This document shows, piece after piece, positions 22,808 to 34,020 of a stretch of DNA of 64,000 bases (positions within the stretch are counted from its first letter, which is position 1; each line of letters begins with the position of its first letter). The notes beneath the pieces were generated by a model that had not been told where the DNA came from, ran no database searches, and saw nothing but the letters and a program-made list of their open reading frames with translations. Origin of the DNA: Agrypnia vestita (taxonomy: Eukaryota > Arthropoda > Insecta > Trichoptera > Phryganeidae); contig JADDOH010004269.1 of assembly GCA_016648135.1 (NCBI GenBank), positions 1 to 64,000 of the forward strand, read 5' to 3'. A program made the translations under genes and the position numbers.

Positions 22808-23066
22808 TGTTACAGTACCTTATACCTCGGGATCAAGTTCAGACCATGTTCAGACTGTCAGATGCTGTCAGATGCTGTCGACCATAGATACGAGCGGGTC
22901 ATAGACAAATCATCTTATTAATTAATCGATAATAGTGATGGAGGTTTCGTTCAGTCAATTAAACTGTCGTTCAAGTCAAGTCAACTTTTCATTTTAACAC
23001 TCCCGTTCCGGAACGTTCCGGGGTTACAACTTAACCCGAAAAATCTTATTTTTTAAACTATTTAAT
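22808..23066. other. Upstream region of the zinc-finger gene
   Basis: This is the likely 5' UTR and promoter of the minus-strand zinc-finger gene. A direct duplication of GTCAGATGCT at about 22857-22876 and a GGAACGTTCC palindrome near 23012 are visible. No TATA box can be assigned. Confidence 0.3.
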
Positions 23067-23223
23067 AATGGCGAATGTTACAATTGTGTAAAGTGATCAC
23101 TTAAGCCAACCAAAAGACAGGTCATAAGTCCTGTTACACCCAAAATGACATCTATACCTACTTTCCCATAATTAATACAGTTTCGTCTCTGTGAGATATC
23201 TATAATATACACTAATTGATTAA
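23067..23223. repeat. 157-bp direct repeat, copy 1
   Basis: Almost identical (one difference seen, TATACC versus TATAAC) to 23802-23958, with the same orientation and 735 bp apart. It begins AATGGCGAATGTTACAATTG and includes TAAGTGATCACTTAAGCC-type sequence related to the dispersed repeat at 4470 and 17458. The near identity indicates a recent duplication or two recent insertions. Confidence 0.85.
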
Positions 23224-23522
23224 TAATGTCTCTGTGACATAAATCCAGCACTGTTCTGAAAGATTTGAACAAACTCAAAATATTCTGAATTGTAAATACT
23301 GGTCAAAAAGGAATTTAACAAAAATTGGAAATAATATTTCCTGGCGTATCCTAGTGTAATGCAAGTATTCGGATGAATTTCATTACACATAATAAAAGTA
23401 TATTGCTCCCAAAAATTCCGTAAAATCAATTGTAGATTTTCTCATTAGCGACATCTGTGGGGATTTAGGGGAATGAAAATGGCTTTGTACAGGCCGCATG
23501 GAAAAGGCGCTTACAACTAATT

Positions 23523-23716
23523 TAGCTTGTTGGTCTTGTGGTTAGGACACTGGCCTCGTGATCCAAAGGTTGCGGGTTCGATCCTCACTCCAGACTAGCA
23601 AGTTAGTCCTATTTTCATAGTACAAGCGCTTAGCTTAGTTTGAAAATAGTAAGAATATTGATGTGACACGTATTTCCGTGTTCACATCTCTATTTTTTAA
23701 AAAAAAAAAAAAAAAA
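23523..23716 (+). mobile_element. tRNA-derived SINE with poly(A) tail
   Basis: The head has an A-box (TGGTCTTGTGG) and a B-box (GGTTCGATCC). The body runs AGCAAGTTAGTCCTATTTTC ... TGATGTGACACG ... TTCACATCTCTATT and ends in about 18 A. The same family is present at 36430-36599 in RpL14 intron 3. The long A-tail and intact B-box suggest a fairly young copy. Confidence 0.85.
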
Positions 23717-23801
23717 CTCATATATGAAAGCTTCACGCAATTTGAACATATATACAACTTCCAAAAAATGAATAAGCATGGTATATTCTATCATGGGTGG
23801 A

Positions 23802-23958
23802 AATGGCGAATGTTACAATTGTGTAAAGTGATCACTTAAGCCAACCAAAAGACAGGTCATAAGTCCTGTTACACCCAAAATGACATCTATAACTACTTTC
23901 CCATAATTAATACAGTTTCGTCTCTGTGAGATATCTATAATATACACTAATTGATTAA
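23802..23958. repeat. 157-bp direct repeat, copy 2
   Basis: Second copy of the unit at 23067-23223. It runs straight into a half copy of the fold-back MITE (23958-24095; AAGTCAGAAATATTGAAAAA to AACCCTGTATA). Confidence 0.85.
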
Positions 23959-24119
23959 GTCAGAAATATTGAAAAAAAATGCAAACTTTGTATTGCATAT
24001 CTCCATAATTATTGATATTAGGTCATGGTTGCTTGAACATTTTCGACTTATAATCAAGGCAGGAATGTTTTACAAATAACCCTGTATACGATACACTTAC
24101 TTCATTCTGCTTGCACGGC

Positions 24120-24365
24120 TTCTGTTAGTCAGACGCATGTGAGTAATGAGACGTCAAAATACTACTTTTTCTTAAAAAATGGCGAAAAATTTAGTTGAAC
24201 CTTGTTCCGATTGTATAAAAAATGTAATTAAAAATATTATAGATCATTTTCAAACCATTATACTTCATTGAAACGCACATTTGACTGGGGTCACTTTGTT
24301 ACCCCACTCTAGCCACAGATCCTATTTTCGATCTTCCGATACCCGAAGGTACCGAAGATCAAGCA
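24120..24365. repeat. Dispersed repeat shared with 7830-8055
   Basis: Alignable over most of its length with the copy at 7830; landmarks are given there. Confidence 0.6.
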
Positions 24366-26054
24366 ACCGGTTTTAAGGGTTAAAATATGTATCCTTTTTC
24401 TATTTAATCCTCTCCTATCTTCAGAATAATAAGATTGTTATCCAACATTCAAAAATATACGAGACGTATTTATTTCATTGTATTTGTAAAGTTTCTATGA
24501 GAATTTTCAAGTCATCTCTGTCTCTATTTGTACATATTTCTATAATTGCGGGAAGTGTTGGCTTTTATTTAATATTCGGACGTTTGGAAGATGAAATAAG
24601 TAGATGAAACAAACTGATAAATAATATTTAATTAATTAATATCGTTTAAAACAATTATATAATATTTTTCACGTTAAATCGACAAATCGTACAATATCGT
24701 ATAAGAGGGGTCAAAACATGATTGTTATGGTACCGCGAACAAATGAGAATTGACCCAAACAGACCCAAAATACTGAAATAAAAAAGAACAATTTGCCCGC
24801 TCTTCATTTCATATTTTGACATAGATAAGGATTTTGAAAGCGCCATAGACCAATTCTCAGAGCTGTCAAATCTGTCATATTTACTTTTTCTTTAAAAACA
24901 TATCAAAATTGACCGATTCATGAATAAAATTAAATTGATCACTTGTCGAATCGTGCATCTCTTTTTCATGAATGGCAGTGAGCCTCCTGCGTTCCTTGTG
25001 GTGAACTGATTTATAATTTCTTTATTAGCTATGAATATACGGTAAGTTTAGTTTATTATTCTATTAAAAAAACATTGTGCTAACTATAAACAATAACAAA
25101 TGGTCTTGTTGCAGTTTCGCTCACAATGTCCTAGCTTTATCAATACAGGCATTTTGTGCCCGTCTGCAGGCAACCTAACAATGGTCTGCAGGGTATTGAG
25201 GATCAGTGATAACACTGATAACGTAGCAGAATATAAGTAGTCGAGTTTATCTTGGTTCTTCGAACTAACCATAACCACTTCAGTATTTCTTATGAATCGG
25301 CACCATAATCATTATTGAAGAGTTTTTAATTTAAACTTTTTACATCAATAACCCAAATGAGCAAAAGGGAAATTTTAAATGAAGAATTAAACAAGTAATT
25401 ATTTATTTTGATATATTTAGGCTTACCATAATTATAAAGCTTCAAACCGGACAGGCACCAAATTTTTAATTTTCTTACTTTTCACATATTAAGAAAATCC
25501 AGACTGGCTCAAATCATTCATTGCTGTATAAAAAGAAAATGCAGCCTTTTGGCTCCAGTAACTAAATCATCTTGAATGGAATCATCATTTAAAAAAATGT
25601 TTTAATAAATAAGGAGCCATTAGCTACACTAGCCTTATATCGAATAAGTCCAACTTGATATCCTAGGCATATATCAAGTTGGACTTATTCCAAAGCGATG
25701 TATACTGAGGTACCACTGTACACACATAATAACACACCGGATTTTGAATTTACATTTCTGACAATGTTCATTCTTCATAGACAATTTTTTTTGTATGGGT
25801 AGGGTAGTGTAGGTAGTGTTTAATATTTCATAAAGTCTGTGGATGACAGTGATAAGATGATGGAATTTCAGAGACCCTGATGTCAGAACGAGTTCTGGAT
25901 TTGTACCCCCAATAGATAATACGGTAACTTCTTCCACAGATCTACAAAACAATCACTATTTGGTAGGTTAATATTTTTGAAGAAACTTATGAATCTCCAA
26001 TTTTACATTGTTATTTACAAATCCTCTTATTCTATGCTTATATCTTTCATTATG
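24366..26054. other. Unassigned AT-rich sequence
   Basis: No gene recognised. A short inverted pair, ATATCAAGTTGGACTTATTC and its complement, lies at about 25644-25690. The small minus-strand frames at 25084-25278 and 25674-25952 show no family similarity. Confidence 0.3.
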
Positions 26055-27163
26055 TTGGGTCATCCTTGAAATAATGAGTTTTTTTCAATTGCATGAAGTC
26101 TGAGCTATAATTTGCTTTAAGAGTTCAATAAAGGCAACATCGCAATAGAAAGTGCAAGGAATATTAATGCAGTATATGAGGATTGGAAAATACGTATAAA
26201 CCAGTGTCAATGGTGATACCAAAAATTCCGAGTCGGAAACTAGAGCCTATAAGACGAACCTCGTCCTGGAAGATCCATAGAGCTGGACGAAAACATTCTG
26301 AAAACCCTGTCATAACTATTGAAGAACTAGGAAGCTCGGATTCCATTATTTACCCATTTATTGATACTTGCGTGCCATTGGAAAAGTCAGCAAATGGGTT
26401 CCTCACAAACTTTCCAAGTCTAATTGCATGCAGAGAGTGAATGAATGAGTGTTTTTCTTTGCTGTCACATCTCAAAAATGAATCTTTTTTGGAACGTACA
26501 GTGATGAGAAATGAGTTCTCTATAAAAATGTCAAGTGCCAAAGACTGGATAAGAATAGGAGACACCAGCACCTCAGGCTAAAGAAGTTCTTCACCCACAT
26601 AAGGTGTTATCTGTTCGATGGGATATGAAGGGTTTAGTCCAATTAAAATTTTTAAACCCTAACCAAGAGATAAAATTAAAAAAGATTAAAAAAGTCTACT
26701 GCGAGGAACATGAGCGCCTTAAGTCAGCGTTAGAAGAAAAACGACCATCTTCGGTTTCAAGACGAAAGGTGTTCTTTGAAAAATAATACTCATCCACACA
26801 CAGTGAGAGTGATATTATAATATCTGATGCAGTTTGAATGGGAAAAGATGGCCCACCCACCATATTCACCGCACATTGCCCCATCTGATATTCATTTATT
26901 GCGCAGTCTTCAAAATCATTTAAACGGAAAATATATGAATTCTGTAAACAAGGTCAGAACGGTACTGGCGGAGTATTTTTAACAATTATAGTCACGGACA
27001 AGTGAATTTTGAAAGAGGGGCTTTGCAAGTTTACTAGACAGGTAAAAGAGCACTGTAGAAAATGAAGGATAGTAAATTTTAGATTAAAAAAAAACTTTGC
27101 TTATCTTAATTTTGAAAAATAAAAGAATTATTAGAAAGACACATTATTTATAGGACAACCCAA
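26055..27163 (+). pseudogene. Nearly full-length dead mariner
   Basis: Inverted ends are visible: TTGGGTCATCCTTGAAATAA at 26055 and the complement of TTGGGTTGTCCTATAAATAA ending at 27163. The interior is a decayed transposase from N- to C-terminus: EFNKGNIAIESARNINAVYE, DEPRPGRSIELDENILKTL, KWVPHKLS-like, the former GDEKW box now MRNEFS, HPHKVLSVRWDMKGLVQ, ALEEKRPSSVSRR, then HPPYSPHIAPSDIHLLRSLQ and a terminal GALQV...K block. Many stops and several frameshifts are present, and the catalytic DEKW has been lost. It lies just upstream of a zinc-finger exon. Confidence 0.85.
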
Positions 27164-27520
27164 TATTTGTGCAAGTACAGCAACATACTTTAAAAATTAT
27201 GTTAGTATTGATATATTATCATGTTACAAGATGTGCAAATGTGCTTCATTTTCTTACCTGCATTTTTTGTTACAATATTAATAAATAAAATTTTTGCTTC
27301 TAAATACATCTTCTAAAATGAATAAATTTATACACACTTGGGATCCAAGGGTTACCTCGTTAATAAATAATCACTATTTTTGGCAGAATAGTACCTACTT
27401 AAATTAGTGCATATAAGGCATTGAAATTGATATTGAAATGTGTAATCTTTTATTTCTTTCATAATATGTAATACTATATAAAAATTGCAATGTTTATGGC
27501 TGTCATATTTCCTTATTTAA
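27164..27520. other. Unassigned AT-rich sequence
   Basis: Nothing recognised between the dead mariner and the large palindrome. Confidence 0.3.
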
Positions 27521-27666
27521 TATAGGGAGAAAAAAAATATTCATCACTTTATGTAGATAAGAAAAAATAGGCTCGCAAGTAGTTTAACAGACCGGTCTGT
27601 TAAACTACTTGCGAGCCTATTTTTTCTTATCTACATAAAGTGATGAATATTTCTTTTCTCCCTATA
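27521..27666. repeat. 146-bp palindrome without spacer
   Basis: Two 73-bp arms are exact inverted copies except for one A/G difference. They are centred on ACCGGT between 27593 and 27594, with outer ends TATAGGGAGAAAA and TTTTCTCCCTATA. The structure may be a young fold-back MITE, a true cruciform-forming palindrome or a read/assembly artefact. It lies 122 bp before a splice acceptor of the downstream zinc-finger gene. Confidence 0.9.
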
Positions 27667-27787
27667 CGATACAGGTGTAATTGTAAATCTTTACTAAATC
27701 AGCATGTCATACTTGTGTGCACATTAAAAAACTTTATTTCCTTATTTATTTGTTTAAAATATGAGAATAATTCCATATTTATTCTAG

Positions 27788-28771
27788 GCGGCATATGATG
27801 TTCCACAAAGCAACCTCACGCCACTTATATCCTTCCAGCAATCAGGCCTTCAAATTTCACTTGGAACTCCTCGAACGCAAGGAAAGATTTCTATACGGTC
27901 AAGCAGTATGGGAAAATACTCTGTGAAAGAAGAATACCTGGATACTTGCAATGTTATCATTTACAATCCTAACAATGATGAAAAGTCTGTAGAAAATTAT
28001 AAGAAATATAACAGTGATGATTCTGCTATCTTAAAATCCACCAGGAGTTTGAGTGATTTTCAAATAAGTAATTTTAACAGACCAATTTCTGAAAGTAACA
28101 GTAGGAAACATTTATGTAAACTGTGCAATTTCGAAGGCAAGGAATACAATGATCTCCGGAGGCACATGTATTCGCATAAACGGAAAGAGCACAAATGCAG
28201 TCAGTGCGAATATTCTACGAGCATAGCTTACGATCTTCGGTGCCATGAGATGACGCACTTGGGTTTAAAACCATTCACTTGCGATCAATGCAACTACGCG
28301 ACTATTCGGATATCAAATTTACGAAAACACAAAATCTCCCACTCGAAAGAGAAGCCGATTGCATGCGACGAGTGCTCATTCCGCTGTCGAATGATGGTGG
28401 ATTTGCGGAAACACAAGTTAGTCCACACTGGAGAGAAACCGTTCAGTTGCGATCGCTGTTCTTACACATGTTCGCGTCTTGGTAATCTAAAACTCCATAA
28501 ATATATACACGACGGCATCAAACCCTTTACGTGTGAGCAGTGTCCATTTGCTGCTCGTCAGAAGAGTGCGCTTCGGCTCCACCAGATAGTACATACACGT
28601 GAACGACCTTTTTCCTGCGACCTTTGCAGTAACGTGTTCTCACGGGCTAGCACAATGAAAAAGCACCGCTTGCTGCATTTCCGAGAGAAACCATACGTGT
28701 GTGAAGATTGCCAATTTGGAACGCGGTCACTCCCTGAGTTTCGAGAGCACCAAAGTAAACACACCGTTTAA
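27788..28771 (+). CDS. C2H2 zinc-finger protein, last exon
   Basis: Eight consecutive C-x2-C-x12-H-x3-H fingers fill about residues 70-285 of the 287 counted from the ATG at 27908; the stop is at 28769-28771. Finger signatures include CDQCNYATIRISNL, CDRCSYTCSRLGNL and CEDCQFGTRSLPEF. The frame is also open upstream for 40 codons to a good acceptor (TTATTCTAG at 27779-27787), and an in-frame TAG forms that acceptor. The exon therefore probably starts at 27788 and the true N-terminus lies in unseen upstream exons; ATG 27908 is the fallback start. VKEE near residue 6 is a psi-K-x-E motif, as in the other two zinc-finger genes here. The product is probably a nuclear DNA-binding protein; targets unknown. 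Confidence 0.8.
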   Translation, partial: AAYDVPQSNLTPLISFQQSGLQISLGTPRTQGKISIRSSSMGKYSVKEEYLDTCNVIIYNPNNDEKSVENYKKYNSDDSAILKSTRSLSDFQISNFNRPISESNSRKHLCKLCNFEGKEYNDLRRHMYSHKRKEHKCSQCEYSTSIAYDLRCHEMTHLGLKPFTCDQCNYATIRISNLRKHKISHSKEKPIACDECSFRCRMMVDLRKHKLVHTGEKPFSCDRCSYTCSRLGNLKLHKYIHDGIKPFTCEQCPFAARQKSALRLHQIVHTRERPFSCDLCSNVFSRASTMKKHRLLHFREKPYVCEDCQFGTRSLPEFREHQSKHTV

Positions 28772-28879
28772 TATGACGTTTGAAATGGTTTTCCAAAAGG
28801 GTTGGAGAATTTCAAGTTCCATTCTCAGTTTGATGTGATAGCGATAGGAGAATTGGTAGAAAATATTATACAGTCGTAA

Positions 28880-29110
28880 ACATATTATTATTATTATTAT
28901 TGATAATGGGCAGGCAACTTAAGCTGATAGGACCATATCACTGTCTCTCATTTGAATATCCAGCCTATTCTTAAATTGGTTGACACTGGCAGCAGATACA
29001 ACGCCCTTAGGCAAACTGTTCCACATATTCACCACTCTATTGCTTAATGCATGCTTTCTTGGGTTACACGAGAACCGAGAATAGAGAATATCTCGATAGA
29101 AAAGCTGGTA
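28880..29110 (-). pseudogene. LINE reverse transcriptase C-terminal fragment
   Basis: The minus strand encodes SRFSCNPRKHALSNRVVNMW and NSLPKGVVSAASVNQFKNRL, the standard C-terminal block of CR1/Jockey-type reverse transcriptases (R.V..WN.LP..VV.A.SVN.FK.RLD). The 3' end is the ATT/AAT trinucleotide run at about 28887-28901. It is 5'-truncated and sits in the 3' flank of the zinc-finger gene. Confidence 0.8.
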
Positions 29111-29559
29111 AACCATTTGTATCTGAACACTTGCATATAAAAAAATCAATAATAATATACAGTAACGACCCAAGTTATGTACCACTTAACTTAAATTCAC
29201 AGATATGTAATTTATCACAAAATAAGTCTTTATTTGAAAAGTGAATTTTTCAGTTAGTTTTTTTGTTTTTCCATATTTTGTGTCTTAGTATATACTGCTA
29301 CATGATGTTTCTTTTATAAAATAATAAAATGTGAATAATATATGTACACTTTATTGCAGAATATTATAGTACACAGAATACTATATTAATGTGTACACAC
29401 ATTAATAAATATTGCAGCTTCTTATGAAGTTACACTTAAGGCGATCATCATGCAATGTGAGCAAAATTCAATTTTTGAAATCATTTTCAAAAAACAATTT
29501 TCATCATATCTTTTCTTGCATTTCGTATCACATTTTTGTATGAAAAGACATCAAATTTC

Positions 29560-29850
29560 TCATCATCGATCATCAATCATCTCGAAAAGTCAATCGCCTG
29601 TTTGAATTTTTGAGACTTCTTGCACGCTTTCCTCTGTTTTTTGTGGTCAAAGAACGCCTCAACCTTTGCTCGTCTTGAACAAACTCATTTCCACTTTTAA
29701 ATCACTTGTAAACAGTTTTCATGGTCATCACATTATCGCCATACACTGCTTTCAACATCTTATGAGCTTCTTTGGCACTCTTTTGCTACTTGAAACAAAA
29801 CTTAATGTTCAAGTATTGTTAGAAATCCATGATGCGCGACAGACACGGTA
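29560..29850 (-). pseudogene. Mariner transposase N-terminal fragment
   Basis: On the minus strand NIKFCFK-stop-QKSAKEAHKM, AVYGDNVMTMKTVYK-stop-FKSGNEF and DEQRLRRS match the N-terminal helix-turn-helix of mariner transposases (INFC.KLGKSA.E...ML...YG......F.W...F..G). The Trp codons have become stops. Its lineage differs from the mariners at 26 and 62 kb. Confidence 0.75.
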
Positions 29851-29899
29851 AACACATGACCTTACTCTCTGGGCTCTAGAAGTGACCTAACAGGTCACA

Positions 29900-32800
29900 A
29901 CTTATTCTTACTTGTCACTATTGATATCAAAGGAACAGGCTACCGGAATCGATACTTCATATCAATGTAGCATCAACAGTTGCTGCTATAAAAATTCATT
30001 CACCATATTTTTTGATCACACCTCATATTTAGATTATTAGTTTTACACTAGTACAAATGTCTTATCTAAGTCACGTTATTAAAAAAAAACTAATCTAGTA
30101 TATAACTTCTGATCTAAATGAATATTCAAAACATATATTTTTATAAAAAATACAAAAATATGACAATTTGACAAAAATATAACAAGAATTAGTATTTAAA
30201 ACTCCCACTTAAGTACATACATACTTCCAAATTGTCTTTCTATAATGTTAATACCCATTTTCTCTCTACCATCTTATAGATACTATATTGCTAGATACAG
30301 TTAATGTTAAACTGCTGTTTTACAATGTGCCAAAAATTACCTCAATATAAAAATCTCAATGTACTGAGAAAGGTTTTCCCTGAAAAATACCTATTCGTGA
30401 TCTCTGTATGTTATAAATTAGACCAGAAAAGGTTTAATAATACATATTTTATTTGTTATATTAATATCTTTCATATGTTTTTAATATGAATCATATTTGC
30501 AATGTAATTAAAATATAAGGTTTAAATATTGTTGGAATTACTCTACTGTGCCATATGATCTCCATATTTTTAAAATGTCGTTTCTATGATTTAGAAATAT
30601 CAAACGTTTATTACACTCATTTTATAAAATCATTAATATATATTGTGCTAAAATATACAAAGTAGTTACAAAATATGAATAGGATGTATGTAGTATATTA
30701 AAGTGAAAGGTCAGACTCGTTCTAAAAATATTGTATGTAGTCTGAAAACTAGGTAAATAAATGTGGCAGCTCTTCTAGTTTAGTTCTATTTGGAAATCCA
30801 ACATAAATCAATGATCTTGTGATAGCTGTGATATGTGTTTTATATTGTCTTTATATTTTAAGAGCTGGTAACATTGGTCTTTAAAAATCAGACAAATCCA
30901 TAGATAAGATAATACTATAGACAAACCTCATCGTAATGGGGAACCTCAAGGTCAGATCAGATTCTTAGTCCAATAGTCATAAACATCCTACCTATTGGGT
31001 ATATATGTATTTTTATTTTGATTTAAAATAAGATAGGGAAGTACCTATCTTTAAGAGCATTTTTATTTTTGTTAATTAGAACAAAGTTAACGACAACGCA
31101 AAAGCCGCACTTGCATAAAATGCATTTTTATGCATTATATACTATTTTTATAATTCATACATAAGAATTTACACATTGTAAAATTTGCAATGCATTTATA
31201 AGATGTATCTGAACTAGTGATGGACATAATTAAGCAGTCAAGTTATTAATTAAAATGCAAGTATCGTAAATTAAATTTTCTCAATCAATTTATATTGAAT
31301 ATAATAAAAGTGAAGTAAAATTATCAAAACCTTACAGAAAAATTCTGGTTCAAATTTCCTATAAAGTATTGTGGACAAGCTCGGTTATTAGCTGTATATG
31401 TTTTGATTATGTGTAATGAAAAGATGGATGAGGAATGTACCTATTATAGTACAAGAAGACCAATTTGAACATACTAAGAAAAATTATCATATCATAAACA
31501 TCAGTTTCCTTAAAAATCATTAAGTTTATGTAGGTTTGTATGTATATCAAAAATTGTGAATAAAATTAAGAAAGAGTTGTTAAGAATACTAATGAATGGT
31601 TCCATCAGGGTCTTCGACACACAAGGTCTTGTGTGTGAGAAAACATAAATGAATGCAGAGAAAGCAGGGATGGGATGAGTTATTAAGTACAATACATATA
31701 TGTTAAATTTCTCAATATTTTTAAGTTTTATCACTGAAAATGTTTGAAATTTATTTTTAAAAACTTGCCTGAATCGTGATTACCTCCTCTAGTGTTAACT
31801 GACCTTAAGTTAAGTTTTTAATTAAACCACAAGGTCTTCATGAGAGAACTTACTTTTAATTTTCCTTCAACGTTCATGTAATTACTACCGGGAGAATTAA
31901 GACTTACGATGTGTGGGAAAAGATGCCAGAAATGTGATGATGGCAATGGTCATCTGTATTTATCCTGCAGTTTAATCTATTTTATGAGATCCACTGTGTT
32001 TGCTTGATTGAAGGACATAAATCTATAGTTTATTCTGACAGAATAACCTAGATGGTGGGCGCTTTAACTGCTCTCTCATGTCCATAAGTCCCCAATTTTT
32101 TTCGTTGCAAATGCAATATTCACAACATATGTATATGGCGAATTTTGGTGTTTATTTGATATTGCATACATTCAGATTAACTGTCAGACTCGTCTTGAAA
32201 GAGCACAATCAAATTAGGGAATACGTTGAATTTCAAATTTGTAATGAGAATGTTGAGCCTTAAAGGGCTCTCACTGTGCCAATTCAGGAATTAACTAACA
32301 ATGTGATAAGCTGGGTAATATTTCATTTCTCACACATGTATGGAACATTTAAAATATTTTTTCTTCTTTAGGTAACTGTATTTTATTTTAATAATAGTCA
32401 ATTTCATTAATTAAAATTTAACAGTTAGCTCTGTCATGAAGATCCATATGTAGTTATAGTATATAGTATAATATTATTTTAATTATTGTTATTATACATA
32501 TATGTCTATATGAATGGTACACTGAATAAATTTTCTCAATAAATATGGAGTCATTATTTTATAATGTTATACCATACTTATGCTGTTGTATTATGTTGGA
32601 TTAAAGTAAAAATTCGTTTAAAGAATAGATTTTTGCGGAAACAGGTTGTTTGGTTGGTGAAGAACGCAAAAATCTATGCTTTAAACAAACTTTTACTTTA
32701 ATCCAACTCGATACAACCTGGCCTTAGGCCTGGTCACACATCTACCAAAATTGTAGGTAAATATGGTATTTATGTACCTCGCTTACGTAATTCAACACAA

Positions 32801-33517
32801 CTACGCTATCGCCATCTATGGTTTAAATGTGTCATTCATATGAAACAATAAATAAATATTGAAGCTGGTAATGAGACTTCTATATTTTTTTACTGGATTA
32901 GGGAGCAATATTCTTTTAATGTATATTTGACATTTATCCAAATTATTAACCTTCAAACTAGGATACAGACTATCCCTCTGGGGACAAAATCCAGTAATTG
33001 TGTTGTTTAAATTTGAATATACTCAAAAAGTACTGCTAAATTTTGTTGAAATACAGTGAAACGAGCACATCCCGGAACAAGTGTAAAAAATGGCTTCCTT
33101 AACGAACATAAGGAGATAACGGGTCCCTTTTGCAGGCTCTGCTTAGCACTCGTTTCGCTGGCATCTTAGTGTCTTTTGTAACATACTTTTTTCTAAACAT
33201 GTGGTCAGACGTTTTATTTGTGTTTTAATGCAAAGTTTAATAATTCTTAAAAGAATATCTCCAAAGAAAAGCCACAAGAAGAGCAATAAGAAAAAAAATT
33301 GAGTTTGAACTCGTCCAAACTGCTTACAGCAATTTGGACGAGTCGTTACTGTCGGTAAAGAAGTCTGTGGTTTCCCATGAACCACACGTAAAGCTACACA
33401 AAATTTCAAAACAATTGTTTTATTCATACTCGCAGAGAAAACCTTAAAATCGTATGAAAAAACAAAAAAGTGGTTTGTCAGAATAAATATAGTATATATT
33501 ATTGTACATTATTTTAG
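29900..33517. other. Long AT-rich interval, no gene recognised
   Basis: No exon of a known family was found on either strand. One MITE is recognised (about 32580-32725). Short frames in this region have the Leu/Ile/Tyr/Asn-rich composition of chance frames. Two consecutive hairpins lie at 33309-33388 (see findings). Part of a repeat near 32940-33000 is shared in inverted form with about 3875-3915 (CACAATTACTGGATTTTGTC). Confidence 0.35.
32580..32725. mobile_element. MITE of the 37.5/38.2-kb family (divergent)
   Basis: TTGGATTAAAGTAAAAA at the left is inverted at the right (TTTTTACTTTAATCCAA-like). The core (AGATTTTTGCG ... CGCAAAAATCTATGCTTT) matches the two MITEs in and beyond RpL14. Confidence 0.6.
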
Positions 33518-33600
33518 TCCCAACAGATTTTTCTGAACCAAAGCTTTTGAAAGACATGGGAAATCCAATGCCTGATGTCAAGGTTGAATCTGCCGAATAA
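33518..33600 (+). CDS. Possible terminal exon, unrecognised gene
   Basis: After a good acceptor (ACATTATTTTAG, ending 33517) one frame stays open for 26 codons to TAA at 33598-33600, including EPKLLKDMGNPMPD and VKVESAE. The other two frames stop early. AATAAATAAA follows immediately at 33601 and would serve as polyadenylation signal. It looks like the last exon of a plus-strand gene ending about 390 bp before RpL14. No upstream exon or protein family was recognised, so this could be a relic. Confidence 0.35.
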
Positions 33601-33985
33601 AATAAATAAATCCTAAATCGGTATATTTCTTCATTCCTACCACAGATTCCTACTTTCTGTTACGCGTTTCCGTCGGCGAATTCACGAAATTAGTCCCATG
33701 AACCAAGTCGAAAGATGTTACACATCAAAAATCAACGAAGAAGTAAAAAATATATTTATTTAATTCACTACATAAATTTATAAAAGTTACCTTCCAATTT
33801 AGTCTCATTTCCCATTTAACTTCTCATTTCGTTTCGTGTCCACATCGATCATAGACGTACCATAAAGAACATCCATTTTCACACCAGGCCAGTAAAAACG
33901 TATTCGATTAGCATTTCAAAAGACGAAATTGTTTATGGATTTGATTTTTTACTATTGGCTGCACTGTTTGTCATTTTGTAAAGCG

Positions 33986-34000
33986 TGTTTCCTTCCTATC
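33986..34000 (+). promoter_or_regulatory. RpL14: Pyrimidine-rich start region of RpL14
   Basis: GTGTTTCCTTCCTATC precedes the ATG by about 25-30 nt. It fits the polypyrimidine (TCT/TOP-type) initiator known for animal ribosomal protein genes, where transcription starts at a C in a pyrimidine run and translation is coupled to growth signalling. The exact start base is not determined. Confidence 0.5.
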
Positions 34001-34020
34001 ATTTTTTTCACACGGACAGC

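Noticed and set aside
26183..26440. 85-codon plus-strand frame as a separate gene
   Set aside because: It overlaps the dead mariner transposase in another frame; the mariner frame (DEPRPGRSIELDE) explains the region.
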